DNA of 64,000 nucleotides, taken from positions 1 to 64,000 of the forward strand of contig JAWQEG010001539.1 in the NCBI GenBank assembly GCA_033782935.1, read 5' to 3'. Below are positions 1-11,508 of this stretch, one piece after another; position 1 is the first letter of the stretch; each line of letters begins with the position of its first letter. This DNA comes from Petrolisthes cinctipes. Taxonomy: Eukaryota > Arthropoda > Malacostraca > Decapoda > Porcellanidae. The position numbers and the translations under genes are program-made. The notes under the pieces are model-generated. The model was not told the origin of the DNA. It was given only the letters and a program-made list of their open reading frames with translations, and did not search any database.

Positions 1-660
1 TTTCCATATACCTTTCGTTCTGATGATGTGATGGGTATATGAATGTGACGGGGTGTGTGTAAGTGTGACTAGTTATGTGAGAGTGTGGATAGGGTATGTG
101 AGTGTACACTACATTAGAGAAGGTGTAACAGCTCAAATGTAGTGGGTAAGTGTGTACTGGGCATGTGACAGGATGTATGACAGAGCAGGGCGGGGTGTGG
201 AGAGTGGACAGGGTATATCAGTGGGACAGAATGTTTATTGTGTGTGGACGCCCAAGATTTAAGGTTATACATTCAGATTTGTGTCCTGTGCCATCAGAAT
301 TCATTATAGTCACCTGGATGGTATAATATTCACACAGCATGAGTATGGAGTATTAGCACGTTTTGAGTACACACGAGGACCATGTTTGGGTGCCGTATAA
401 TAGACGAAAACAAGCAGCGAACACGACCATTGCACCTGCCTGTGAAAAATATGTATATGTATTTCTCCAATCGGCTGGTGTTTATTTTTTACTGTTTGTT
501 TACCCAGTTGTACAGTGGGTAAAACAAGTCTGGAGCAGGAGAGGTTCGTAGTGTGGAAACTATTTCTGTTGTCTCTGAGTAATATTATTGAGATGTTTCG
601 TACGTCTCGGTACATAATTGTCTCCCTTAAAATGTCCACTGATACCTGTTTTATCTACTG

Positions 661-806
661 TACAGTCACGAGCACTAATAAGTATTCATGTGTGCTTCGA
701 ATACCTAGAGACGGTAAATAAATGCACAATAAGTTCTCCATTGGAATTAGTTCGTTGGTGAATTGGAATGTTCATAACTGTATACGTATTAGAGCTCGTG
801 ACTGTA
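661..806. mobile_element. TA-flanked palindromic MITE, family A copy 1
   Basis: Terminal inverted repeats begin TA-CAGTCACGAGCACTAATA and end in the complement, with TA at both edges. The interior is shared with the copy at 8990-9138. The TA target and CAGT termini fit the Tc1/mariner superfamily. It has no coding capacity. Confidence 0.8.
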
Positions 807-1513
807 CATTATTACACCGATGGAGTGTGTGTGTGTGTGTGTGTACGGAGAGGATCGAGGGCATTGTGTTGCGTGTGCTGGATACAGTACATAACCATGG
901 AGTGTGCAGAACAGACGGTTGAGCGAGCGTTCCTGCACAGCTGTAATTACCAAGCAGCTGCCACCAACCTTAGCCACCATTAAAATATTACCAGGCACGA
1001 CAACCCACGAGACACACACGCCACCTGCCTTGCTCTCTATGGTCCCACCGCAACCCTCGCTGGCTTGCCGTCCTCTGCCATTCAACTCGACGCGTGCATG
1101 GTGTGGGTCGCAGCGTGCATGAGCGGCCTTATTAACCAAAGACAAATGCCGTAATTTTTCATAGCCCAAAATGTCAATGGATGGTCTTCATAGTTGGCTG
1201 TCTTTATTATCATCATCATCATCATTACGTAGTGGTATTCATACATACATTCTGTTAATTACACCACAACGTATCAAACGATGTGGAATTATTCTGAAGT
1301 ATTATGTGAGAAAAATGTCGTATATTCTACTGCACCGTATACTATATAATTATGTCACAGGCTAAGCAGTATTATCGATAACTCGGGAAAGTTTGTTGGT
1401 AATTAATTAAGCTATCCAGACCACTTTTTCCGTCACTCGTAAATAATTAACTCCTCAGGAGCAGGAACCTGTGACTTATCTCTGATTTATCACCTTGTTG
1501 TTTCGTCGTCCAA

Positions 1514-1516
<3 letters not shown>

Positions 1517-1594
<78 letters not shown>
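1517..1594. repeat. (AG)n microsatellite
   Basis: About 39 uninterrupted AG dinucleotides. Confidence 0.97.
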
Positions 1595-1596
<2 letters not shown>

Positions 1597-1865
1597 ATGT
1601 CTAATAAATAACTCTTGGCATGACCGTCCACCACCAGTCTGTTTGTTTTGCTTTTTTCATTAAGGTAAGAGAGGTATTTTAAGGCTAAAGGCTGTACTGT
1701 ATAATATATAGTTAAAGAAGTAATCAGAGTGGATGGATGGTGATTTATTATGGTCAGTCAGTCGTCCCGGATTACAGTACAGACGGAGGCGGCACAAGTC
1801 CCCTTCACCTCATCTGTGCCAACTCGTGAAGGAAGTACCGTATGGAAATAAAGGCTTCACAGGCT

Positions 1866-1869
<4 letters not shown>

Positions 1870-1941
<72 letters not shown>
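1870..1941. repeat. (CA)n microsatellite
   Basis: About 36 CA dinucleotides, uninterrupted. Confidence 0.97.
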
Positions 1942-1945
<4 letters not shown>

Positions 1946-1984
1946 CATTATTTTGCCCCTTGCAGATATATTGTATTTTTGTAT

Positions 1985-2205
1985 CGTGAATGTGTGTTTG
2001 TTCGATAAATTTTGTATGGTTGTGTGTTTGTATGATGAATTTTGTAAGATGAATGTGTGTTTGTTCGATGAATTTTGTATGTTTGCATGTTTGTGTGTTT
2101 GTAATTGTGTATGATGAATGTGTGTTTGTTCAATGAATTTTGTATGTTTGTGTGTTTGTTCGATGAATTTTATAAGGTGAATGTGTGTTTATTCGATGAT
2201 TAGCC
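1985..2205. repeat. Degenerate minisatellite, TG-rich
   Basis: Imperfect tandem units built on AATGTGTGTTTGTTCGATGA followed by ATTTTGTA, repeated about five times with units of unequal length. Confidence 0.8.
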
Positions 2206-2339
2206 TTTGTTTTCCTTCAAGGTTCTATTCAACAAAGGACTATACCTGGGCTGTGTGGTGTCCAGTCTGTATGGGCCCGTCCCTACTCATAAAACTCAAA
2301 GTTACCCACGAGCTGAAATTTTGTTCTCTGTTGTTGGTG

Positions 2340-2500
2340 AATTTGAAGGTCTGTGATTCCTCCAAAGTTTGCCACGAGACAGATCCCCTATTAGTACCAT
2401 TGAGGGCGTCTGTTTTCTGGTATAATAAGGAGGAAATAGTAGCCCTCTCCCTTTTAGAACAGAAAAATCGTCCACTACTTTGAAATTACCCTAAATTTAA
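2340..2500. mobile_element. Degenerate relative of the TTAA MITE family
   Basis: The core contains GTGATTCCTCCAAAGTTTGCC ... GTTTTCTGGTATAATAAGGAGG, the same inner inverted repeat as the better preserved copies. The ends are not clear. Confidence 0.45.
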
Positions 2501-3226
2501 CCCTTTGGCGAGTGAGTCAGTAATGCAAATATACAAACAAGTGCAAATTCTGAGATACACGGAGTACTGCTGGTAAAGGTAGGAATATTTTGTTAAGCAA
2601 GCGACTGACTGAATGAGAGGTTTGCGTGTATTCCGAGCCACTTCGCTAATGGTCAGGTCAAACGGCTTTACGAGTTTTTACCCCAGTTAATTTAAAGTCT
2701 GGTGGAAAACACTCGGCCTCGTCGTCATCAAGTCTGGGAAAGTAAAGCATTGATTGGGGTCGTTTGCAGCATTTTGGTTGAATTAATGTAGTTTTCCCCT
2801 AGTGAGGTGAGCTTGGAGTCGAGTTCTTTTTATAGCTGTGTGGATTGTTGAGGTTTTTTTTTAATTATTATTGTTGTTGTCTCTTGTCTTTGTGTTGTTG
2901 TTTCCTGTCTTTGTGTTTTTGTGAGGATCTATTTTGTCTTTATAACACTAAGTTGTCTGCCTCACCACTGGGGTATGTGTGTGTCACTTTATAAGGAAGG
3001 TGTCCGGTGATTTTTTTTCTTTGTTTTAGAAATAAATAAAAAACATTGATCGTTTCGTTTTGAGAATAGACATATGCATAGGTGTATTTACGAACGGTGT
3101 TAATGTAGCAGTTATTAACTAATATATAAATTAATCTTCTTAGCACATGTCTCAGGGAAAGAGTATTAAAATCTAAGACATGCCCGATTTATCACGTAAA
3201 AAACAGCATTTATTAATATTAAGCCA

Positions 3227-3380
3227 TTAGGAACCCTGTGATGTAGTCGGAAAATTGGAAGTTTGTGAATCCTTCAAATATTGCCACGAAACAGCACCTA
3301 TATTGAATGAGCTTTTTTCGTGGGATAATCAGGAGGAATCAGAAGCCTCCAAGAATCATACACTATCACAGGATACTTAA
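3227..3380 (-). mobile_element. TTAA MITE, ACCCTGTGAT subfamily
   Basis: About 154 bp from TTAG to TTAA. The outer ends read GGAACCCTGTGAT and ATCACAGGATACTTAA. An inner inverted repeat contains GCCACGAAAC ... TTCGTGG, and an AGGAGGAATCAG word. It is in opposite orientation to the copy at 3490. The TTAA target suggests a piggyBac-type origin. Confidence 0.8.
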
Positions 3381-3489
3381 GCCACATCATTACTCGGTTT
3401 AGGCTGATTGAGAAAACGTAGGAGCCTTGACGATGGTATACGCTTTAGGGAAAATATAATGAAAATCGAAGTATATAATGAGTGTTGTT

Positions 3490-3646
3490 TTAAGGAACCC
3501 TGTGATCGTGTATGAGACCTGGTGGCTTCTGATTCCTCCTGACTGTGCCACGAAACCAGCTCCTTTAATGTAGGTGGTGTTTCGTGACAAATTTGAAGGA
3601 CACATTTTTCTCTCCAAATTTCTACCTACATTACAGGGGTCTTTAA
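3490..3646 (+). mobile_element. TTAA MITE, ACCCTGTGAT subfamily
   Basis: From TTAA to TTAA; starts GGAACCCTGTGATCGTGTAT and ends ACAGGGGTCTTTAA. It is an inverted partner of 3227-3380 across 109 bp of unrelated sequence. Confidence 0.82.
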
Positions 3647-3679
3647 TTAAGGAGGGGGCGGTGTGGTGTTAACATATGT

Positions 3680-3681
<2 letters not shown>

Positions 3682-3714
<33 letters not shown>
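3682..3714. repeat. Poly(T) tract
   Basis: An uninterrupted run of about 33 T. Confidence 0.95.
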
Positions 3715-3715
<1 letters not shown>

Positions 3716-4191
3716 AGTAGAACCGGGGAAAGATATTTTTTGTATTTAAGGAAGTGTTGTTGATTTCATGACGGAAGGATGGACAGACAGACAGACTAAA
3801 GAAATCGAACGTGATAAATATAAGATTCAATCCCTTTTTTTTTTTTTTTTTACAAACTTCACTCTCTCACTCCTCTTCTCCTCTTATATATTTCCTTGCC
3901 CTCCAGCTCTCCTTAATATCCTTCCTTCTCCCCAGTATTACCCTAACAATCATTCCAGTCATTTTGGTCTCCGTCAACCTTATACAATTACAGTAAAATC
4001 ACAATAATAACAACAGCAGTAAAAATAAGGAAAATTGGTCGTGTTTATTTCAAGATTTCTTTCTCACGTGTGTAGACCAAACCTCATGCAGCAGAAATTC
4101 TCCAATATTATATTATTTATTTATTTAATTTATATTTTTCAATTGTTTATATATTTATTTACTTATTTTTATTTATATATATAGATACCCG

Positions 4192-4384
<193 letters not shown>

Positions 4385-5009
4385 GCACCCACTACTCGTT
4401 ACCAGACCTGCAGTCATTTATCAAGCACAGTGCCAAGCCAAAAGAAAATCCATTAACTGTCCCTCCAAGACGTCCCACGATGATGTCCCTGTTGGCCTTA
4501 CGTAATGATGCATGCAATCCCCTGTGTGTGTGTGTGTGTGTGTCGCTGCTGCTTAATTAATTGCAGGGGTATAGCGTTTAGTTGTTAGTGTAGCGTCTTG
4601 ATATGTTGTGGGTGATTTACAGACCCGACGTACACTGACTGATTCTTCCACACCTTGATGATACGAAGCAAACTATATTAATGTACGAGTATGTATAGGA
4701 TGTGTCTGTTTTGTGGTATTGTTTGGTGAAGTAAGTATATATATATATATAGCCCTCCACTACATCCTCAATAGAAGGCCCCTTTAGTTGTTGAGTTTTC
4801 GTCATGAAGCAATGTGCAGATGGAATAAAAAACATTATTCTTATTCCAGTGTAACAGTATACTAGTACAGTAAAAGATATGTTGTGTAGCATGGCTGGAG
4901 GGGGAATTAGCAGCTCTCCGTGTTTGTTTGTTATTCGTGCTTAACGCCTATCGACTTCGTAATGGTTATTAAGACGATATATTTATAGAGTGACAGAGTG
5001 TGTGTATTT

Positions 5010-5098
5010 GGAGAAGTGTACATGTGTATATGTGGGTGCATGTGGAGAAGTTTACGTGTTTGTATGTGGGTGCATGTGGAGAGGTGTACGTGTGTGCT
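5010..5098. repeat. Minisatellite, unit about 36 bp
   Basis: Two and a half units containing GGAGAAGTGTACATGTG and TATGTGGGTGCATGT, with few mismatches. Confidence 0.8.
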
Positions 5099-5174
5099 GT
5101 GTGGTGTCTGTGAGTGTTCTCCCGACCAGCTCTCCAGTTGGAATAGATAATTGCTGCTAGGGTGGGTGGGTAAG

Positions 5175-5245
5175 GATATAAGATCATAAGAACATGAACT
5201 GAGGAAACTAAAGAAGGCTTGTTGTCCCAGTTCTATATAAGACAT
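5175..5245. mobile_element. Possible decapod SINE-like fragment
   Basis: ATCATAAGAACATGAACTGA and the following GGAAACTAAAGAAGGCTTGT resemble, from memory, a short interspersed repeat common in decapod genomes. No internal promoter boxes were verified. Confidence 0.35.
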
Positions 5246-6217
5246 ATTCTATTTTCCATAGGCTGCGTCTGTCCCCCTGAAAACCCTTCCTCTCACGGGC
5301 CACAAACATCGACTGTCTCATAACGAAGAGGTTAAGGGAAGGTAAACAAACCTCGCCTGACTGAGGGCGATAACACAGACCCAGAATATGGGATGTATCA
5401 TTATAACGAGGCATAGTCATTATGATAGAGAGCCGGTGTAGTGCTGGTTTAATGAAGCTTTCCTGGTCCCTTACACTGACTATACAGTATACACTCCAGT
5501 CATTACAGTTGTGCCAGAAACCCCCACCCGTCTTTCAGCTGCATTGGTAAATATCGATGACAGAAAAATAGACAAAATGCCAGAAAATGCATATTACGGT
5601 GTACGAAGTATTAACGATAAGGAAATTGAATTAGTGTTGTTATTTTTTTTAATTCATGTTTATTGCAGCTATACTCTATGCGTGATGACTGTTCCCGACA
5701 GAAACTTTTGTCCGTCACTGTATATCCCCTACCAACCAACCAACCAACCTTCTCTTCCTTCCCCTCTATATACCCTTGTTAAAAAGTACAGCGTATGACA
5801 AGAGCAGGTTGAAAAGTACTGAAGGTTGTGCTGCTTTGTAGTACACGTTCCTCTCTAATGATCTGCCGTGTATATCGCCCTGACCTCACCATTCAACCGG
5901 ACCTACAATGCATGAAAGCAACATCCAATAATTACTGCTTGATCGGTGAATAGCCAGTGGAAAATTTATGGCACGGGCGGGAAAGAAAGTAACACGGGGA
6001 AGCTAAACTGTAGCAGGAGGAGGAGAAGGAAGGAAGGAGGGAGAGTGGGAGGGGGGAGAGTTGCACCAATAGGTCGAAGGCAGCTGAGTACAAGTTTATA
6101 ATTTATATATTACACTATATTTTACGGTGTTTATGTGTTTTATCATATTGGCTTCGGTGGTGTGATAAATGTTGGTCTCTATATGAAAGTAACGGAGCCA
6201 CCAGTCTTCATGTTTAA

Positions 6218-6388
6218 TTGAAGGGGAGAGTATACTTTTGGTACATGCGAGCTCCTTGATTCCTCCAAAGTATGCCAGGAAACAGGACCAGATAAACAAA
6301 AATAATGGTGGCCTGTTGCTGGGAATAGTATGGAGGAATCATTATCTCCCAAAATGCCCAAAATGCCAAAACTATACCCTCCCCTTAA
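6218..6388. mobile_element. TTAA MITE, GGGGA-end subfamily
   Basis: Outer ends are AAGGGGAGAGTATA and TATACCCTCCCCTTAA. The core is GATTCCTCCAAAGTATGCCA with AGGAAACAG, then a matching right half TATGGAGGAATCAT. About 170 bp, non-coding. The left TTAA is mutated to TTGA. Confidence 0.82.
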
Positions 6389-6553
6389 CCTTGTCATGCC
6401 CACCACCCCAACATATTATATACTTTTGGCCTCGGCTTGCAATATTACAACGCATGAAAGATTCCCGCTGAAGTAAACGACCAAACGAACCCCAATCAGT
6501 ATATGTCCGGTAAACCTTGTCATGATTGTGTCCACTAGTGTGTGTAGGTATTG

Positions 6554-6777
6554 TACAGCCGGCGGCAAAAGTCGTGTCGCCTCACTCAGAACGTCTTCAA
6601 AGATAACATAAAGGTTAATCATCGAATAAGCACATTCACCATACAAAAATACGATATCCAGGGGGTAAATTAATATACTTTTCAGTTTTTTCAGTTTACG
6701 AGCCCGTGAAGCTTATATTTCCATACTTACTTTATGACTTTGCAGATGTAGCGACAGGATATTTGCCGCCGACTGTA
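6554..6777. mobile_element. TA-flanked MITE, family B copy 1
   Basis: The left end is TA-CAGCCGGCGGCAAAAGTC and the right end is its approximate complement, GATATTTGCCGCCGACTG-TA. The terminal repeat resembles the element at 36839-37005. The interior is different and AT-rich. Confidence 0.75.
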
Positions 6778-7362
6778 CAGTACAGCCACTATTAACATTG
6801 TTGTCGCCTCACCTATACCAAGTCATGCATGAACTACATACAATGCATCCTGTCAGCTTCACAGGATCGTCAACTGAAACCCCAAAAGAGAGGGTTATTG
6901 TTCTAGTGTTTATAGATTGTTGCAGATAAATACCGAGTTGTGTGTATAATGGATGTATTCTGTCTTGAATTGCATTACATTAACCAAAAAAGCCAAGAAA
7001 TTAATTAAGGAACCAGGTACACGTACATACATTTTCACCAGGTTAAAAGAAATGGAGTATATGTTTGATTCCAAGATGGGTTTAACTTGCTTAGATATAT
7101 TATTTACACAGGATTTGGTGATTATTGGATCCTGTGTAATTTTTATAGCTAGAGAGTATAAAGTGAAAAATCCATGAGAGTATTTCCAGACTACAGAGCA
7201 TCAGTTTACTATGTTATTATATACTCTCTTTACTGTATAATTCTTCACCTAGCCACAGTAGACTATAGTTAGCATAGTATATTCAAACAGCCTCCCAAGG
7301 ACCAATTGATCTGATGCTGTTTCAAAGGTCATTGTATTTCTTTGTATCGTCACTCTCGTCAA

Positions 7363-7423
7363 CCTCCTCCTCCTCCTCCTCCTCCTCCTCCTCCTCCTCC
7401 TCCTCCTCCTCCTCCTCCTCCTC
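7363..7423. repeat. (CCT)n trinucleotide microsatellite
   Basis: About 20 CCT units, uninterrupted. Confidence 0.96.
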
Positions 7424-7539
7424 GTTGTTGGTCCTTAAACCCTGACAAGATGAAGGAGTGGAAGCGTAACATTAGCGTCAATTACAGGAGTGGCCGCCTC
7501 ACTAAACTTCCTCATAATGGTGGGGGCCAAGCAGGGGAG

Positions 7540-8060
7540 GGAAGGGCACCAGAGGAGAGGAAGGAGGAGGAGGAGGAGGAGGGATGACCGGGAGAGAAGG
7601 GAAAGGAGGAGGAAAACAGAAAAGAGGAGAGATGAGAGGAAGGAGGGAGAGAAGAGAAGGGAAAGGAGGAGGAAAACAGAGGTGAAAAGAGAGGAGCGGA
7701 AGAAGGGAGAGAAGAGAAGGGAAAGGAGGAGGAAAACAGAGGTGAAAAGAGAGGAGCGGAGGAAGGGAGAGAAGAGAAGGGAACTCAGAAGAAGAAGGAG
7801 GAGATGAGGAAGGGAGAGAAGAAAAGGGAACGGATTTTGGAAGAGGGAAGGAGAATCTATAGAGGAAGGGAAAGAGGGAGAGGGAGGGGAAAAGAGAATG
7901 GAGGAGAAAAGTAGAGGAGGGAAAAGGGAGGGAGAGAAGAATATAGACGAGGAATGAAGATGAGAAGAGAAGGGTAAAGGAAAGGACGGAAGAGGAAGAC
8001 AAGGAAGGAAGGAAGGGAAAATAAATAGGTAAAACTAAAAGGAAAGAGAGGAAAGAAGAA
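7540..8060. repeat. Long polypurine tract with 60-bp tandem repeat
   Basis: About 500 bp almost purely of A and G on the plus strand. Positions 7561-7790 contain a tandem repeat of exactly 60 bp, with about four copies containing GAAGGGAAAGGAGGAGGAAA followed by ACAG. Open frames here on both strands are composition artefacts. Confidence 0.93.
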
Positions 8061-8137
8061 AGTAAACAAATAAAGGATAATAAATAAAAATAATAACAAG
8101 TAATAATTATAGAGTAATAAATAAAATGCGTAGAGAG

Positions 8138-8291
8138 TTAATGACCTCATGATGTAGTAAGAAAATAGGAGGTTGGAGAGTCCTTCAAACATTGCCACGA
8201 AACGCCACCCATATGGAAGGATCTTGTTTCGTGGCTTGGTCAGGAGGAATCAGAAGCCTCCAATTTTTATACACGATCACAGGGTCCTTAA
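8138..8291 (-). mobile_element. TTAA MITE, ACCCTGTGAT subfamily
   Basis: TTAA at both ends; the right end is GATCACAGGGTCCTTAA. The inner GCCACGAAAC / GTTTCGTGGC inverted repeat is intact. Same orientation as 3227-3380. Confidence 0.82.
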
Positions 8292-8433
8292 AGAAGGGAT
8301 GCATGGGTTGAGGGGGGAAGGTGAGGGGGATCGAGTGGATGATTATGGGATTGATAAGGAAGGGTAAAGATTAGAATGATGATATAAATGGGGTTTCATG
8401 GTGGGGGGAGTATGGATAGTGACAGACAGGGAA

Positions 8434-8588
8434 TTAAGGACCCTGTGATCGTGTATGAGACTTGGTGACTTCTGATTACTCCTGACTATGCCACGAAACA
8501 AACTCCTTCAATATAGGTGGTGTTTCGTGGCAATGTTTGAACGACTCACTAACCTCCAAATTTCTTACTACAACACGGGGGTCCTTAA
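8434..8588 (+). mobile_element. TTAA MITE, ACCCTGTGAT subfamily
   Basis: TTAA at both ends; starts GGACCCTGTGATCGTGTATG. Inverted partner of 8138-8291 across 142 bp of sequence unlike the spacer at 3381-3489. Confidence 0.83.
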
Positions 8589-8788
8589 AGTGAGGGGGAG
8601 TTGAAGAAGGGAAAGTAGGCGATTATGTGATCAGTCCACAAACCAAGAAACAATGATGAAATAAATATAACATAACATAACATAACAGAACATAAAAGAT
8701 AATTACAACGCAGGTGAAAAATTTGGTGGGAAGGGAATGCAGCATAAAGGAAAACTCTAAAGTAAAGAAAGGGAAGAAATTTTTAGCC

Positions 8789-8792
8789 AAAA

Positions 8793-8837
<45 letters not shown>
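8789..8837. repeat. Poly(A)-(TA)n tract
   Basis: About 21 A followed by about 14 TA dinucleotides. Confidence 0.93.
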
Positions 8838-8843
<6 letters not shown>

Positions 8844-8989
8844 AAAACTTCAAACAATACAACGATGGTTACTAATGTACAAGTGTAAAATACGACTGAG
8901 GAACAACAACAACAACATTTAAATACATTTCCTACACATTTTATAAGCAGCGAGACACTCATTTCCCTTACATTTCACTCTGTGTATTG

Positions 8990-9138
8990 TACAGTCACGA
9001 GCACTAATAAGTAATCAGGTGTGCTTCGAATACCTAGAGACAGTAAATAAATACACAATAAGATCTCCATTGGAATTAGTTCGTTGGTGAATTGGACCGT
9101 TCAAAGCTGCTGTTTACTTATTAGTGCTCGTGACTGTA
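8990..9138. mobile_element. TA-flanked palindromic MITE, family A copy 2
   Basis: A near-complete match to 661-806. Ends are TA-CAGTCACGAGCACTAATA and the exact complement TATTAGTGCTCGTGACTG-TA; the right TA is shared with the next element. Confidence 0.87.
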
Positions 9139-9345
9139 CACTCGCAATCCCCAATCCTTAGCCCACCTGAGTCCAAGCCCGACATCTGAAGCAGGCGGTT
9201 TCTGGACGACACCCCACCCAAACCATCATAAGACTACACACATTTCGAACCAACAGAGGCCTTGGGTGGGCTGTCGTCTAGAAACCCCTTGCTACAGATC
9301 TTGGGCTTCGACTCAGGTGGGCTAGAGAATGTGGATTGCGAATGT
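9137..9345. mobile_element. TA-flanked long-inverted-repeat MITE, family C
   Basis: Arms of about 85 bp: TA-CACTCGCAATCC ... CCACCTGAGTCCAAGCCC ... and the complement ending GGATTGCGAATG-TA. The loop is about 35 bp. It abuts the preceding element at a common TA. Confidence 0.82.
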
Positions 9346-9428
9346 ACAAGAATTTCCTTCATAAACACCATTACAGTAATATAAAGGCTTGAAGGTGAAT
9401 AGAAACTAGGTAAAGAGAAAATTCATTC

Positions 9429-9457
9429 CTTTTTTTTTTTTTTTTTTTTTTTTTTAG
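9429..9457. repeat. Poly(T) tract
   Basis: About 28 T. A second, shorter run is at 9598-9615. Confidence 0.93.
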
Positions 9458-9807
9458 TAAAAAGACGATAGACGAAGATGCTAATAATTACAGTTGCAAT
9501 CAAAAGTTTCGTTTCATGCACATTAGGGTGAATGAATCGAGCAGATAATTACTAACCTCGTAGCGGAGCCACTATGCTGAAGGAGTTAACTTACTGATTT
9601 TTTTTTTTTTTTTTTAATCTCATCACGTTTATGTTTGAGGGCAGAAATGGGTTACTGTATAGTAATAAGAGTTTGTTATAGTCTTGGTGAAAATATAGTA
9701 GGTTGAAAGTAAATAAGACATTTGCTCATTTTTTCAGGGATGTGAATGATATGACATGTAACATTTTAAGGCATTGGTGTCTATTTATGACAATATATCT
9801 TTTTTAG

Positions 9808-9966
9808 GAACATTTGGAGAGCCTACTGAACCAGTACCCAGATGTGGAGACTGATGTTACTTCACAAGCTCTCTCTTTGGCCCACACTTTACTCTCCAAG
9901 GAATCTAAAGCACTAGGGCTGCCAGACTTCCCTATACATAACCTGGATAGAGTCATTGCCATTCTG
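9808..9966 (+). CDS. VWA8: VWA8 exon a (first visible)
   Basis: 53 codons, phase 0 at both ends, between ttttttag and gtaggt. It encodes the end of the first AAA module, including LGLPDFPIHNLDRV, which matches the LGLPDFP block of human VWA8. Its phase-0 start means an upstream exon must exist; none was found in 1-9807. Confidence 0.9.
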
Positions 9967-11456
9967 GTAGGTGAAATTGATGAGTAAGAATGTATTCACA
10001 ATTCTTTGAACATTTTTGGAGGCATCTGGCATTCCTACAGTAATCTACTGAAATATTCGTATCTATAGCTGCCATTTTGGAAGAAGAGTAAATCAAATTA
10101 AAGTTAAAGAACTCAAATGAGTACTCAATGCAAAGTCAGAGTTAAATGCCACATGGTCTTAAGTAGAAGATGGGCTTAGGTCACTCAAGTGCGAGGCCCA
10201 TAGACATGAAGTTCATCGAATGGAGACGGTAATATTCGTCATCTACAGTACAATGAGTCAATGATATCACGCCTAGAGTCAGTGGAGGGGTACAAGTGGT
10301 GGATGCATCTGTAAACTCATTCATGTATACTTGTTCAGCCTATCACTGCCAGTTAAATTGTATCCCCTTCATAAATAATAATAAGTCATGCAATTGCTGC
10401 ATAAAAAATGCTTATTGGCAAAGTTAGAGGCAATGTGCATCAACTTTCTCGTGTTTTGGTCTTCGTCTAGTGGATTAGTACTCCTGGTCAGATCCGAGGA
10501 TTGGCAGTTTTGCTTAGGCTTGAAGCTCTTGAGGTGGCTAAGATGTATGAACACACAATTGTATGTTTATATATATATATCATGGTTCAGAGCCAATTAC
10601 TACACCTATGCACTTCAGCTGCCATTGTAAATTCTTTCTCTTAAATGGTAAAGGCTGTTTGGCTTTCATCTGACCTCCTGTTGCATTATTTTTTCCTCAA
10701 AAACTTTACAACCAGCTTTACAAACTTGAATTATAGCCTCCATATTTATCTAATTTGTTAGAGGGTAATTAATTATTATCAGATTATTGCATCTTTTCAC
10801 GACCATAGTTATACAACCTGCTTAGGGAAGCAACTCATGATAGTGAATTGGAGTGCTACTAATTCCTCCAAACCATGCCAGGAAACAGACCACTTGAATG
10901 TTACTCATAGGGGATCTGTTGTTTCGTGGCATAGTTTGGAGGAATCAGAGACTTTCCAATTCACTAACAAGAGAACCTCCCCTTAACACACCACTGTCAA
11001 AATAGCCTTCATTTCCAATTCCTTCCCCCCAACAGAACACATACCCTAGTGCTGACCCATCACAGTTGTTACTGCGACTGTACCCTTACCACACCTTCTT
11101 GGCCCAGGAGACCTTCAAGTCAGTTGAGGATGTCTTCACCACCTTTGACTTCAGTCATCCACAGGTGATCACTTTATATTCTACATTCTTTCCTTTATTT
11201 GATGCTGACATCTGGTGTTTTGGTTAATTATCTTTAAGCCTTTTGCAGATGCTAGTGAATTTCTTGAAGAAAGAACTAGTTTCAATTGCAAAGGTATAAA
11301 TATAACCTAACTGTTATCTCTCATTTTATTTGTTTAAATTCTGGTTGTCCAGTATGTCTGGAACCACAGATAAAATAAATGTGATATATACTTATTTCTA
11401 TTTCATTCTTTGCTGTTTATGCTGCCCAAGGTTTTGAATGTACAGGGCAAGTATTA

Positions 11457-11508
<52 letters not shown>

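Noticed and set aside
310..639. 109-codon minus-strand frame
   Set aside because: No domain, no family resemblance, no splice partner; its length is within chance for AT-rich DNA.
1733..2114. Two overlapping plus-strand frames rich in His-Thr repeats
   Set aside because: They are translations of the (CA)n microsatellite and the following minisatellite; no conserved sequence on either side.
7490..8198. Arg/Glu-rich frame on the plus strand and Ser/Pro/Leu-rich frames on the minus strand
   Set aside because: The polypurine tract is open in several frames because stop codons are rare in it; composition explains the frames fully.
9429..9615. Poly(T) runs considered as Pol III terminators of small RNA genes
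   Set aside because: No A-box/B-box or tRNA-like fold could be recognised upstream on the plus strand.
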